NCBI GenBank assembly: GCA_951813075.1
Contig: OX638343.1
Coordinates: forward strand, 124,001-188,000
DNA length: 64,000 nucleotides
Source: Arenicellales bacterium
GTDB lineage: Bacteria; Pseudomonadota; Gammaproteobacteria; Arenicellales; JAJDZL01
Direction: 5' to 3'
Shown here: piece after piece, positions 56,630 to 64,000 of the stretch
Position numbering within the stretch: the first letter of the stretch is position 1
How the letters are laid out: each line of letters starts with the position of its first letter
Notes under the pieces: model-generated
What the model was told of the DNA's origin: nothing
Database searches by the model: none
The model's input: only the letters and a program-made list of their open reading frames with translations
Translations under genes and position numbers: made by a program

Positions 56630-57733
56630 TTACCCGTAGTGGTGCTTGTAAGCAAGCGTATAGTCAGGCTGATTCAGATTCAGATAATTCATCACTTCCT
56701 TCGCATAGGTCTTCTGGGATTCGATGACTTTTGCGAAGAACGCATCTTCTGCAGACAGGCGATCGATAACAACATCCCAAGCTGCAAGCTGGTCAGCCAT
56801 GACAGAGTCCGGCGTGCGATACACGTTAACGCCTTGCTCATCTCGCAGTTTTACGAGGTCGGCTGCATATCGTCGGGTGTTATGCCAATAGAAGTTGGAA
56901 TTTTCTGACTCGGATGCATACTTCAGAATCGCCTTCTGTTCGTCGGCGAGGTTGTCGTATTTTGTTTTGTTGAATGTGCACTCGAAAAATTCCTGAGATT
57001 GGTGGAAACTTGCCAGATGATAGTGCTTGGATACATCCTGCATTCCAAAGTCTCTATCCGAAGTCGGATTGTTGAACTCGGCGGCATCAATGAGGCCAGA
57101 TTTCAACGCTGGTTGAATTTCACCACCAGGCAACTGAACTACAGACATTCCCATTTCCAGCAATACATCCGCTGCCAGACCAACAGTTCGGTACTTGAGA
57201 CCTTTCATTTGGCTCGAGTCAGTAATCTGCTCTTTGAACCAACCCAGGGGTTGTGCAGGCATCGGACTGTTGAAAAAACTGACTAAATTGAGTCCGAGTT
57301 TTGCCATCAGTTCATCGAACAATTCTTGTCCGCCGCCGTAATGCACCCAGCCGAGCACTTCTTGACTGGACCACCCAAAACAAGGACCGGTACCAAACAG
57401 TGAAGCAACCGCAGATTTCGAATACCAATAAGCGGGCACGTAGTGTGCGGCATCGAGAACTCCTCGATGCACTGCGTCCTGCATTTGACTGGTTTTAACT
57501 ACGGAGTTGACGGGCAATAGTTCAATTTGCAGCGCATCGCCAGCCATGGCATTCACGCGATCCACATAGGACTGAGCATTCTCCAAGAAAATACCACCGC
57601 CCCACGCGGCTTGCATTTTGAGCACTGTTGATTGAGCTTTCACAATAGCAGGAGCAGCCAGTGTGCCTGCAGTTGCGGTAGCGGCTAACGCCGAACCTTT
57701 CAGGAATCGACGTCGATTCATACTTTCTTTCAT
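56630..57733 (-). CDS. TRAP transporter substrate-binding protein, TakP-like
   Basis: Periplasmic receptor of the TRAP system. A twin-arginine signal (MNRRRFLKGSALAATATAG) precedes a roughly 335-residue DctP fold: AWGGGIFLENAQSYVDRVNAMAG, YVPAYWYSKSAVASLFGTGP, LGWVHYGGGQELFDELMAKL, GLKYRTVGLAADVL (with the carboxylate-binding arginine) and EFNNPTSDRDFGM. The pattern fits the TakP group, which binds 2-oxo acids; the actual ligand is uncertain. It is the first gene of the minus-strand run P-Q-M-amidase-small membrane protein-dehydrogenase. Confidence 0.88.
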   Translation of the reverse strand: MKESMNRRRFLKGSALAATATAGTLAAPAIVKAQSTVLKMQAAWGGGIFLENAQSYVDRVNAMAGDALQIELLPVNSVVKTSQMQDAVHRGVLDAAHYVPAYWYSKSAVASLFGTGPCFGWSSQEVLGWVHYGGGQELFDELMAKLGLNLVSFFNSPMPAQPLGWFKEQITDSSQMKGLKYRTVGLAADVLLEMGMSVVQLPGGEIQPALKSGLIDAAEFNNPTSDRDFGMQDVSKHYHLASFHQSQEFFECTFNKTKYDNLADEQKAILKYASESENSNFYWHNTRRYAADLVKLRDEQGVNVYRTPDSVMADQLAAWDVVIDRLSAEDAFFAKVIESQKTYAKEVMNYLNLNQPDYTLAYKHHYG

Positions 57734-57891
57734 TTCATATCCTCAAATTAATCGTGAATGAGTTCAAGATAAAAGTGGGCATCTTATTCATCCGTTATAG
57801 TTGGAAAATTGCCCGAACTGGAAATATACCACATAAATCACACACTGTACTCGTTCACCACCTTTGGCAATCAGACAGCCTGTTGGAGTGA

Positions 57892-57990
57892 TCAAATATT
57901 GTCATTAGGAGTCATGTCGTCGAGTGCCTGATTCGGATGGACACTGTAATAGTAGCGCAAGTATGCATCTAGCGCCTCATTGACTCAGTT
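57892..57990 (-). pseudogene. Integrase-core (IS3/IS481-like) transposase, C-terminal scrap
   Basis: The minus strand reads VNEALDAYLRYYYSVHPNQA then LDDMTPNDNI and a stop, the end of the rve domain where YLxYYNxxRPHQAL is usual. A stop two codons before it ends the frame. Only about 30 codons remain, so the exact IS family is uncertain. Confidence 0.4.
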
Positions 57991-58130
57991 GGCAGTCGGC
58001 CCACTGCCTGAAAGTTCCAGGATTCGGTTCTCGACGTCAGGTATTAGCGTTCAACGGCCTTGCGATTTGAATTTCCTGCAGATGCTGCGGTGTGGGGATT
58101 GTTAATGACATCCGGCTAATTGAAGAACTA

Positions 58131-58240
58131 TTTGGTTTGTTTGTGGCTCATCGGTGCTTCAGGAATTTAAACCAACCATCGCCAAATCATTTCCTGCGTG
58201 CTAACCGGCATTCAGCGATTCTAAGCCTACAGGAGTTCCA
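58131..58240. repeat. Left imperfect direct repeat flanking the Uma2 gene
   Basis: Begins TTTGGTTTG and ends in GCATTCAGCGATTCTAAGCC plus about ten bases. It aligns over about 110 bases with 59026-59134, best at ACCGGCATTCAGCGAT. Confidence 0.55.
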
Positions 58241-58350
58241 AATTTCCATTGCGGATATCATTAGTCAGCTAGTCTCCGATACAATTCACCGCCTCGAACC
58301 AATTGGATGTTACAGTTCGAGACGCAGAATTCTTTACTTGGCTGTTTGGC

Positions 58351-59001
58351 TCAACTCTGACCAAGTTCCGCCGTCGGACTGTCCGCTGATATGGATTTCG
58401 TTACGGATTTATGGAGTACCCGCGGTGGCCACAAATCCCCGAGATCAAAACTGATTGCGTCAAACGGTGGTAGTGAAACTGATGCGTTGTCAAAAAGGGT
58501 GTCAATCAATCCCCATTCCTTGTTGCGCAATGTGAGTGCTTCCAACGAACGCACCCCGGGGTCAACAAACCAGAGATAGCTCAAACCAGCCGAACCGTAA
58601 ACCGCTTTCTTACGACCAAGATCAAGCTTTAGCGTTGATGGCGAAAGTACCTCACACACCCAGTCCGGAGCCAACATAAAATATGCTTCTGACGGAAGTT
58701 CGGGCATTCGTTCCCGCCGCCAACCTGCCAAGTCGGGCACCACGATGTCATCGCCCAGATGGAGTTCAGGCTCGTCGAGAATCCACCAGCCGCCAGGGCC
58801 TCCTCGGCCTCGGCTAAATGGTGAATTGAGAATACCTCCAAGATCCGAACTGGCCAAAGCATGGGGTGGTGCTGGTCTCGGATGAGTATATAGCGTGCCA
58901 TCGATAATTTGGGCGACCATGTGCGGCGGTGCATCCAGCACATCCTGATAGGTCGCTCGGGTTGGGTTCTTTGCAGTCGCTGCCGCTTGGGGTCTTTTCA
59001 T
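58351..59001 (-). CDS. Uma2 family (DUF820) endonuclease-like protein
   Basis: PD-(D/E)XK-fold family common in cyanobacteria and some symbiont genomes; the cellular role is not established. Features in the 216 residues: TYQDVLDAPPHMVAQIIDGTLY, PELHLGDDIVVPDLAGW (Asp of the active site), PDWVCEVLSPSTLKLDLGRKK (Glu and Lys) and LSYLWFVDPGVRSLEALTL. The acidic and lysine positions are present. The gene is bracketed by imperfect direct repeats, suggesting it was acquired as a unit. Confidence 0.87.
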   Translation of the reverse strand: MKRPQAAATAKNPTRATYQDVLDAPPHMVAQIIDGTLYTHPRPAPPHALASSDLGGILNSPFSRGRGGPGGWWILDEPELHLGDDIVVPDLAGWRRERMPELPSEAYFMLAPDWVCEVLSPSTLKLDLGRKKAVYGSAGLSYLWFVDPGVRSLEALTLRNKEWGLIDTLFDNASVSLPPFDAISFDLGDLWPPRVLHKSVTKSISADSPTAELGQS

Positions 59002-59025
59002 CGTGTCTTGATGCCTGACGCGTAC

Positions 59026-59134
59026 TTTGGTTTGATTTTAGTTGATTGGTGTCTGGCGAATCAAACCAAACTTCCGTCAATGCTTCCCTATGTCCTGACC
59101 GGCATTCAGCGATCTCAAGCCCGCAGCAGTTCAA
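59026..59134. repeat. Right imperfect direct repeat flanking the Uma2 gene
   Basis: Partner of 58131-58240 in the same orientation: starts TTTGGTTTG, contains ACCGGCATTCAGCGAT and ends near GCAGCAGTTCAA. Overall identity is moderate, so the duplication is old or the copies come from related elements. Confidence 0.55.
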
Positions 59135-59294
59135 CTTAAGCTAGGAATATTGCGAGCCTACACTTAAAGCCCAGCGACTGATCAGTTTTATCTTCTTGTT
59201 GGGACAACACCAACCTGTCGACCGCCATGACAATCTCATGTACAAAAACTGATGATTGAGGTGGCTTCTGAGTAATGCAATATTACCAATAAAC

Positions 59295-59300
59295 TATAAT
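59295..59300 (+). promoter_or_regulatory. Probable -10 element of the rib operon
   Basis: TATAAT 29 bases before the ribBX ATG. No good -35 at normal spacing. An FMN riboswitch was looked for in the 195 bases after the repeat and not found. Confidence 0.4.
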
Positions 59301-59329
59301 CGTACAGACTTATCCACTTGGGGGAATGA

Positions 59330-60478
59330 ATGAAAAACGCTGTCGAGCCAATCCCGTTTCCGGGCAATGACATTTCTGGAATCAGTTCGATCGAATCAAT
59401 TCTGCAGGACTTTCGTGCAGGTAATATGGTCATATTGGTCGATGACGAATCGCGTGAGAATGAAGGTGATCTTTTAATCTCGGCAGAACATGTAACTGCG
59501 GATCACATCAATTTCATGGCCACTCATGGTCGGGGTTTGATTTGCCTCTCGCTGTCGGAACAACGATGTCGGCAACTTGACCTGTCTCCAATGGTAAGGG
59601 AAAACACATCGCCATATTCCACCGCGTTTACAGTGTCTATTGAAGCCGCAAGAAATGTTTCAACTGGAATATCCGCCGCCGATCGCGCAACAACAATTCA
59701 GGCAGCGGTGCATCCGGATGCCTCACCTTCGGATATCGTCACACCCGGACACATTTTCCCGATCATTGCAGAGCCAGGAGGCGTTCTCACGCGTGCCGGC
59801 CATACAGAAGCTGGAAGTGATCTCGCAAAATTGAGCGGTTTGGAACCGGCGAGTGTTCTGTGTGAGATTCTAAGTCCCGATGGCACCATGGCGCGGTTGA
59901 ATCAACTCATAGAGTTTTCCAAACACCATGGTATCCGGATTGGAACAATTGCCGACCTGATTCGGTATCGGCTCGAGACAGAGTCCACGATCAGTCGAGA
60001 CTATGAATCCACGATGATGACTGAGTTCGGTGAGGTGAAGGCAATTTCTTATAACGACGAGGTGCGCGGGAACACCCATCTGGCACTTGTCTACGGAGAC
60101 ATCAATTCAGACATACCCACGATGCTGCGTGTCCACGTATTTACCGGCATGATCGAGGTGCTGGATGCGATAACGTTCGGCGGTCATTCGTGGTCAGTGC
60201 GTAAAGCGCTTCAGAGTATCGTTGAAGCTGGCTCAGGCGCAATCGTGATCTTGAACTATCAGCACGAGTTCGGTGAAATTACCGACAACATACAGGAACG
60301 ACGGCAAGAGTCGGAAGATGCCAGTGGTAATAACGACATCAGAATTATCGGAGTTGGAAGTCAGATTGCAGCCGATCTCGGCTTCGGGAAGCTCCGGGTA
60401 TTGGGTCATCCAATGAAACTGCACGGACTTTCTGGATTTGGTTTGCACATCGTTGAATATCTTCCACCGACAGGTTGA
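59330..60478 (+). CDS. ribB: 3,4-dihydroxy-2-butanone-4-phosphate synthase with a RibA-like C-terminal domain lacking catalytic residues (RibBX type)
   Basis: Makes the four-carbon precursor of riboflavin. Residues 20-220 are a full RibB domain: ILVDDESRENEGDLLISAEH (acidic loop), FMATHGRGLICLSL, and TRAGHTEAGSDLAKLSGLEP with the active-site segment. Residues 225-382 have the outline of GTP cyclohydrolase II but lack its three zinc cysteines and the GQEGRG motif, so this half should not have cyclohydrolase activity. Such RibBX proteins are known in proteobacteria. A true RibA must be encoded elsewhere. It leads ribH-nusB/thiL-pgpA. Confidence 0.88.
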   Translation: MKNAVEPIPFPGNDISGISSIESILQDFRAGNMVILVDDESRENEGDLLISAEHVTADHINFMATHGRGLICLSLSEQRCRQLDLSPMVRENTSPYSTAFTVSIEAARNVSTGISAADRATTIQAAVHPDASPSDIVTPGHIFPIIAEPGGVLTRAGHTEAGSDLAKLSGLEPASVLCEILSPDGTMARLNQLIEFSKHHGIRIGTIADLIRYRLETESTISRDYESTMMTEFGEVKAISYNDEVRGNTHLALVYGDINSDIPTMLRVHVFTGMIEVLDAITFGGHSWSVRKALQSIVEAGSGAIVILNYQHEFGEITDNIQERRQESEDASGNNDIRIIGVGSQIAADLGFGKLRVLGHPMKLHGLSGFGLHIVEYLPPTG

Positions 60479-60490
60479 AGGTTTGCTGCG

Positions 60491-60967
60491 ATGGAGTACG
60501 ATAAGAAGAAGAACAAAAACACTTCTGGAATATCATTCGGTATAGTTGTCAGCGAGTACTACCCTGAAATTTCAGACAGGCTTCTATCGGGTGCGGTCGA
60601 AGTATTGCGATTGCATTCGATCAAGTCTGAAGTCTATCGGGTAAGCGGTGCATGGGAAGTGCCTTTTGTCACACGCGTGATGGTGAAATCAGGCAAATAT
60701 CGGGGCATTATTGCTCTAGGCTGCGTCATCCGCGGAGAGACATCCCATTTCGATTATCTGTGCGACCATAGTGCCCGGGCGCTTATGGATATCAGCATGG
60801 AATTTACATTACCGATTGGATTTGGAATATTAACCGTCGAGAATGAAGGTCAGGCTATTGCGCGATCACAGCTGGGTCCGAATGCACGTAATAAAGGTGC
60901 AGAAGCGGCAGAGGCGGTGATCTCAGCCATAGACGCGGTATCCTACAGTGTGATCTCGAATCCCTGA
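60491..60967 (+). CDS. ribH: 6,7-dimethyl-8-ribityllumazine synthase
   Basis: Penultimate step of riboflavin synthesis, forming cage-like oligomers. The 158 residues show FGIVVSEYYPEISDRLLSGA, the VSGAWEVPF substrate loop, ALGCVIRGETSHFDYL with the catalytic histidine region, and PIGFGILTVENEGQA. It begins 12 bases after ribBX and ends 12 bases before the next gene, so the block is one operon. Confidence 0.95.
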   Translation: MEYDKKKNKNTSGISFGIVVSEYYPEISDRLLSGAVEVLRLHSIKSEVYRVSGAWEVPFVTRVMVKSGKYRGIIALGCVIRGETSHFDYLCDHSARALMDISMEFTLPIGFGILTVENEGQAIARSQLGPNARNKGAEAAEAVISAIDAVSYSVISNP

Positions 60968-60979
60968 AGGATTCCCACT

Positions 60980-62386
60980 ATGACAGTATCAGCCCGACAC
61001 TATGCACGACTGGGTGCTGTACAGTTCCTATATGCCTGGAATTTTCAGAAGCAATCTCTGAGCGGTACTGAAGATCAGGTTCTCATCGATTCGGATGTGC
61101 TTTTGCACGGAGACATGAGGTATCTGCAGAAACTCCTGAAATCGATTCCGCCAAGAATTCCGGAGATCGATGCAATCGTGTCCGAAGTCATCCATCGAAA
61201 GATAGAGACAATCGACCCGGTCGAATTGTCGATTCTTCGACTCGGTGTCTACGAACTTCTCGCGGAATCTGATATCCCCAGAAAAGTGACTGCCAATGAG
61301 TGCATTGAACTTTCGAAAGAATTTGGTAATCCCGGCAGCTACAAGTTTATCAATGGAACACTGGATAAACTTGCTTTCGGAAATTTCTCACTTCATAAAT
61401 CGAATCAAAAAATCGACAAGCAATCGGATCGTCGGGAATTTGAGTTGATTGAAAAATATTTCTCAAGATCCAACGCCAAGTTTGAAAGTGTCATACAGGG
61501 AGTTGGCGATGATAGTGCGATCGTCGAAATCCCCGCTGGCAAACAGCTGGTCATTTCGACAGACACTTTGTTGGAGAGTGTTCACTTTTCGAGCGAAACC
61601 GCGCCGCGAGACATTGGTTACAAGTCATTGGCAGTTTCTTTCAGTGATCTTGCCGCAATGGGGGCACAGCCCGAATTTGCCACATTGAATCTTTCAATTC
61701 CAAAGGCCGATGACCGCTGGCTGAAGCGGTTCAGTAGCGGATTTTTCGAAATTGCTGATCAATACAATGTAGCGCTGATTGGTGGCGATACCGTAAACGG
61801 TCCTTTAGGAATTACGGTAACAGTATTAGGCAGTGTCGATGAAGGAGGGTGTTTGTTGCGTTCCGGAGCAAGACCAGGAGATGGCATATTTGTGACCGGA
61901 ACACTCGGAGATGCAGCGCTGGGATTGCTGCTTGCGAACGATAACCTGGGTGTGTCAGACGAAGTTTCCCGATATCTCTTGCACAGACTCAACCGTCCAT
62001 CTCCCAGAGTCGATGTAGCGTTGGGTTTGCGCAGGCATGCGACATCAGCGATAGACATTTCAGACGGTTTGATTGCTGATTTGACGCATATCCTTGAACA
62101 AAGTGGCGTCGGCGCGGAAATCGAGCTTGAGCGCGTACCGCTTTCCGACGCCTATAGACAGTTATTGACGGACGTGGGTTGGGATCATGCGCTCGCGCGC
62201 GGTGACGACTACGAGCTATGCGTTACGTTGCCGGAAAATTCCGAATTCGCAATGGTAAATGAAATAGTGATTGAGGGTGTCAAGCTCACCCGAGTTGGAA
62301 TAATCACGGAGCAACCCGGTCTGGTCATCAAGAACTTGCTGCAAGAACCTTACCACCCGGAACACTCTGGATACTCACACTTTTGA
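60980..62386 (+). CDS. NusB-ThiL fusion: transcription antitermination factor NusB joined to thiamine-monophosphate kinase
   Basis: One uninterrupted 468-residue frame holds two proteins that are normally separate neighbours. Residues 1-140 are NusB (RLGAVQFLYAWNFQKQ, SILRLGVYELLAESDIP, CIELSKEFGNPGSYKFINGTLDKLA). A linker of about 20 residues follows, then ThiL from about 156 (REFELIEKYF, GVGDDSAIV, AVSFSDLAAMGAQPEF, GGDTVNGPLG, AIDISDGLIADLTH, GDDYELCVTLP). No Met, GTG or ribosome site marks a separate thiL start at the junction. The place in the operon, between ribH and pgpA, is exactly where nusB and thiL usually stand. ThiL makes thiamine diphosphate; NusB acts in rRNA antitermination. 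Confidence 0.9.
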   Translation: MTVSARHYARLGAVQFLYAWNFQKQSLSGTEDQVLIDSDVLLHGDMRYLQKLLKSIPPRIPEIDAIVSEVIHRKIETIDPVELSILRLGVYELLAESDIPRKVTANECIELSKEFGNPGSYKFINGTLDKLAFGNFSLHKSNQKIDKQSDRREFELIEKYFSRSNAKFESVIQGVGDDSAIVEIPAGKQLVISTDTLLESVHFSSETAPRDIGYKSLAVSFSDLAAMGAQPEFATLNLSIPKADDRWLKRFSSGFFEIADQYNVALIGGDTVNGPLGITVTVLGSVDEGGCLLRSGARPGDGIFVTGTLGDAALGLLLANDNLGVSDEVSRYLLHRLNRPSPRVDVALGLRRHATSAIDISDGLIADLTHILEQSGVGAEIELERVPLSDAYRQLLTDVGWDHALARGDDYELCVTLPENSEFAMVNEIVIEGVKLTRVGIITEQPGLVIKNLLQEPYHPEHSGYSHF

Positions 62387-62401
62387 ATCGAATATCCAAC
62401 C

Positions 62402-62884
62402 GTGAAGCGAGCTCTGGTAAATGAAGTCTTTACGAATCCGGTTTATCTGACCGCTTGCGGATTTGGTGCAGGTCTGGTACCAAAAGCACCGGGCACAGTT
62501 GGAACGCTGGTTGCGATACCCATCGTAGTCGCCATCTCGTGGCTGGCTACATCGGTTCAGTGGGTCGTGCTTGCGGCAATGTTTGTTTTGGGTTGTTGGG
62601 TCTGTCAGGTGGTTGCTGATTCACTCGGGGACAACGACCCCGGTGTCATCGTTTGGGATGAGATATTCGGATTCTGTATTGCCATGATATTGATTCCGCT
62701 GAGTCTTGCGACGATTGTGCTTGGATTTGTTATTTTTCGAACATTGGATATTCTCAAACCATGGCCGATTTCGTGGGTCGAAAGGAAGTTTTCTGGTGGA
62801 TTTGGAATCATGATCGACGATGTTATCGCCGGTTTGGTGTGCAATGTATGTCTGCAGGTATTTATCCGCATCAACTATCTTTGA
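62402..62884 (+). CDS. pgpA: Phosphatidylglycerophosphatase A
   Basis: Removes phosphate from phosphatidylglycerophosphate in the inner membrane. The 160 residues have FGAGLVPKAPGTVGTLVAI, DNDPGVIVWDEIFGF (metal residues), FRTLDILKPWPI and GGFGIMIDDVIAG, plus three or four hydrophobic helices. The start is GTG, 15 bases after the fusion gene's stop. It ends the rib-nusB/thiL-pgpA operon, a conserved gammaproteobacterial order. Confidence 0.94.
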   Translation: MKRALVNEVFTNPVYLTACGFGAGLVPKAPGTVGTLVAIPIVVAISWLATSVQWVVLAAMFVLGCWVCQVVADSLGDNDPGVIVWDEIFGFCIAMILIPLSLATIVLGFVIFRTLDILKPWPISWVERKFSGGFGIMIDDVIAGLVCNVCLQVFIRINYL

Positions 62885-63054
62885 CAACTAAGATTTCTAT
62901 CCGCTGTGAGCAATCAGTCATTCGCTGTTCTTAAAAAAATAGAACTGTGATTCTGCTTGAGACAGGCATTCGAGCGACACGTAAAAATTTTTTAGGCACA
63001 ACTTAAAAGAGTAAAATAAAGGTGGCTTGAGTCCCAATCCACAGCAATCATTTC

Positions 63055-63444
63055 ATGAAAATTGGTTACAAGCAGCTCCTTGACGAAGCGATGTCCGAAG
63101 TCGAGACATTGTCCGTGGAAGATGCGATCGCTTTGCACGAAAAAGGCGAAGCACAATTCGTGGACTTAAGAGATATTCGAGAACTCAGGCACGAAGGGAA
63201 AATTTCGGGTACTTACCATATGCCGAGAGGCATGCTTGAGTTCTGGATCGATCCTGACAGTCCCTACTTCAAGAAGATATTCTCGCAGAATACCAGATTT
63301 GTCTTCTACTGCAAGTCGGGATGGAGATCGGCACTTGCAACACAGACCGCACAGAGGATGGGGCTTGACGGTGTCTGCCATATTGACGGTGGATTTGATG
63401 CCTGGAAAGAATCCGGAGCTCAGATCGAGATGCTTGATGATTGA
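63055..63444 (+). CDS. Single-domain rhodanese-like protein
   Basis: Sulfurtransferase-like domain of 129 residues. EAQFVDLRDIRELRHEGKI, GTYHMPRGMLEFW and the active loop FYCKSGWRSALA with the catalytic cysteine near residue 89 are seen; HIDGGFDAWKESG closes the fold. No signal peptide. It lies 170 bases after pgpA in an AT-rich upstream region and 72 bases before dsbC; a functional link to either is not evident. Confidence 0.9.
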   Translation: MKIGYKQLLDEAMSEVETLSVEDAIALHEKGEAQFVDLRDIRELRHEGKISGTYHMPRGMLEFWIDPDSPYFKKIFSQNTRFVFYCKSGWRSALATQTAQRMGLDGVCHIDGGFDAWKESGAQIEMLDD

Positions 63445-63516
63445 GCATGTTCGCACATCTATTCCATGTCCCGGAATGAGCGGAAATACTAGTCGGAACA
63501 GACAGGTTGTAGAAAA

Positions 63517-64000
63517 ATGAAAATTGGTCCAATCACAGCTGGGGTGGTGTTTGCCGCATTGTTTTCACTAAACACCTTTGCGGATGAACAACTGGAACAC
63601 GTACGTGATGCACTTCTCGGTTTTCTCGAAGGGCAAACCGAACTCCAGGAACTTACAGCATCTCCAATACAGGGAGTTTATGAAGCAGTAATCGCAAATA
63701 GAATTTACCATGTTTTTGTAAAAGACAACCACTTGATCGTAGGAGAAGCCTTCAACCTTGCTACTGGTGAGAGCTTGAGTGATCGAAAACAGAATATGGC
63801 TATCGCTAGTCTTGTAGAGAGGACATCAACTGAAGATATGGTCGTCTTTGCAGCTCAGGGTGAGACCAAGCGATATCTCACCGTTTTCACCGACATTGAT
63901 TGTGGCTATTGTCGTCGCCTTCATCGGGAAGTTCCGGCATTGAATGCGGCTGGTCTGGAAGTCAGATACATGGCATACCCCAGAGCCGGAATTGCCTCTT
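63517..64000 (+). CDS. dsbC: Thiol:disulfide interchange protein DsbC, 3' end cut off by the window
   Basis: Periplasmic disulfide isomerase. About 161 residues are present of roughly 240. A signal peptide spans about 1-22 (TAGVVFAALFSLNTFA). The N-terminal dimerisation domain follows (SPIQGVYEAVIANRIYHVFV, LIVGEAFNLATGESLS), then a linker helix region (LVERTSTEDMVVFAAQG) and the start of the thioredoxin domain with FTDIDCGYCRRLHREV, whose CGYC is the DsbC active site. The frame is open to the window edge. Confidence 0.93.
   Translation, partial: MKIGPITAGVVFAALFSLNTFADEQLEHVRDALLGFLEGQTELQELTASPIQGVYEAVIANRIYHVFVKDNHLIVGEAFNLATGESLSDRKQNMAIASLVERTSTEDMVVFAAQGETKRYLTVFTDIDCGYCRRLHREVPALNAAGLEVRYMAYPRAGIAS

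Larger units (their letters stand above)
57734..58350. other. 617-base stretch with a transposase scrap and a repeat
   Basis: Upstream region of the TRAP operon on one side, end of the Uma2 gene on the other. It holds a transposase fragment and copy 1 of the repeat flanking Uma2, both listed separately. No intact gene. Confidence 0.5.

Noticed and set aside
58092-58454. 120-codon plus-strand frame overlapping the Uma2 end
   Set aside because: It covers the repeat and the opposite strand of Uma2; no resemblance to known proteins.
59135-59329. FMN riboswitch before the riboflavin operon
   Set aside because: None of the conserved FMN element segments (such as AGGG ... GACCGGCGG) is present.

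Overview
The window is chromosomal DNA of a gammaproteobacterium, possibly marine or host-associated and of no genus I can name. The support is gene order and content: smc-zipA-ligA in one overlapping run, dksA, acnA, yciB, sseA, a ratA/rnfH pair near smpB and ssrA, and the riboflavin/nusB/thiL/pgpA block. It uses Smc rather than MukB. Coding density is high except between about 38.5 and 51 kb. The lineage is an inference from gene content only.

Layout. 1-20 kb is housekeeping: the 3' part of pnp, dtd, a dihydroorotase, dksA, a YibF-like glutathione transferase, smc-zipA-ligA, a small heat-shock protein, acnA, yciB, tRNA-Leu(CAA), a DinF-type MATE exporter, sseA, queA and a HIT protein. 20-35 kb is metabolic. 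A large acyl-CoA synthetase leads a complete branched-chain-amino-acid-type ABC transporter (two ATPases, two permeases, one binding protein), followed by a PaaK-like CoA ligase and a hotdog thioesterase. This looks like an uptake-and-activate module for an unidentified organic acid. It is followed by a DUF1285 protein, a CoA-binding protein, O-acetylhomoserine sulfhydrylase, a hydroxyacid-oxoacid transhydrogenase-like iron dehydrogenase and another acyl-CoA synthetase. 35-38.5 kb holds rnfH, ratA, a thioredoxin-like protein, a homocysteine S-methyltransferase, smpB and tmRNA.

38.5-48.5 kb, directly behind the tmRNA gene, is an accessory region packed with six toxin-antitoxin modules: a Panacea pair, AbiEi/AbiEii, HigBA, Phd/VapC, HigB with a HigA-ImmA fusion, and HipBA. 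By reading remnants in all frames I find that five of the six have one broken partner (frameshift, truncation or nonsense), and a Schlafen/AlbA_2 gene is also dead. Only AbiE looks intact. HipA is the reverse case: the toxin is intact and its antitoxin is frameshifted. No integrase or attachment-site copy was found.

49-59 kb carries a YHS-domain protein, an alpha/beta hydrolase, then on the minus strand a TakP-like TRAP transporter (P-Q-M) with an amidase, a small membrane protein and a D-2-hydroxyacid dehydrogenase, followed by a transposase scrap and a Uma2-family gene between imperfect direct repeats. 59.3-64 kb returns to core genes: ribBX, ribH, a NusB-ThiL fusion protein, pgpA, a rhodanese and the start of dsbC.

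The most notable observations are the single-ORF NusB-ThiL fusion, the cluster of half-inactivated toxin-antitoxin modules (including a toxin broken at a C6 tract and an apparently unpaired HipA), and a ZipA with what looks like two C-terminal domains.
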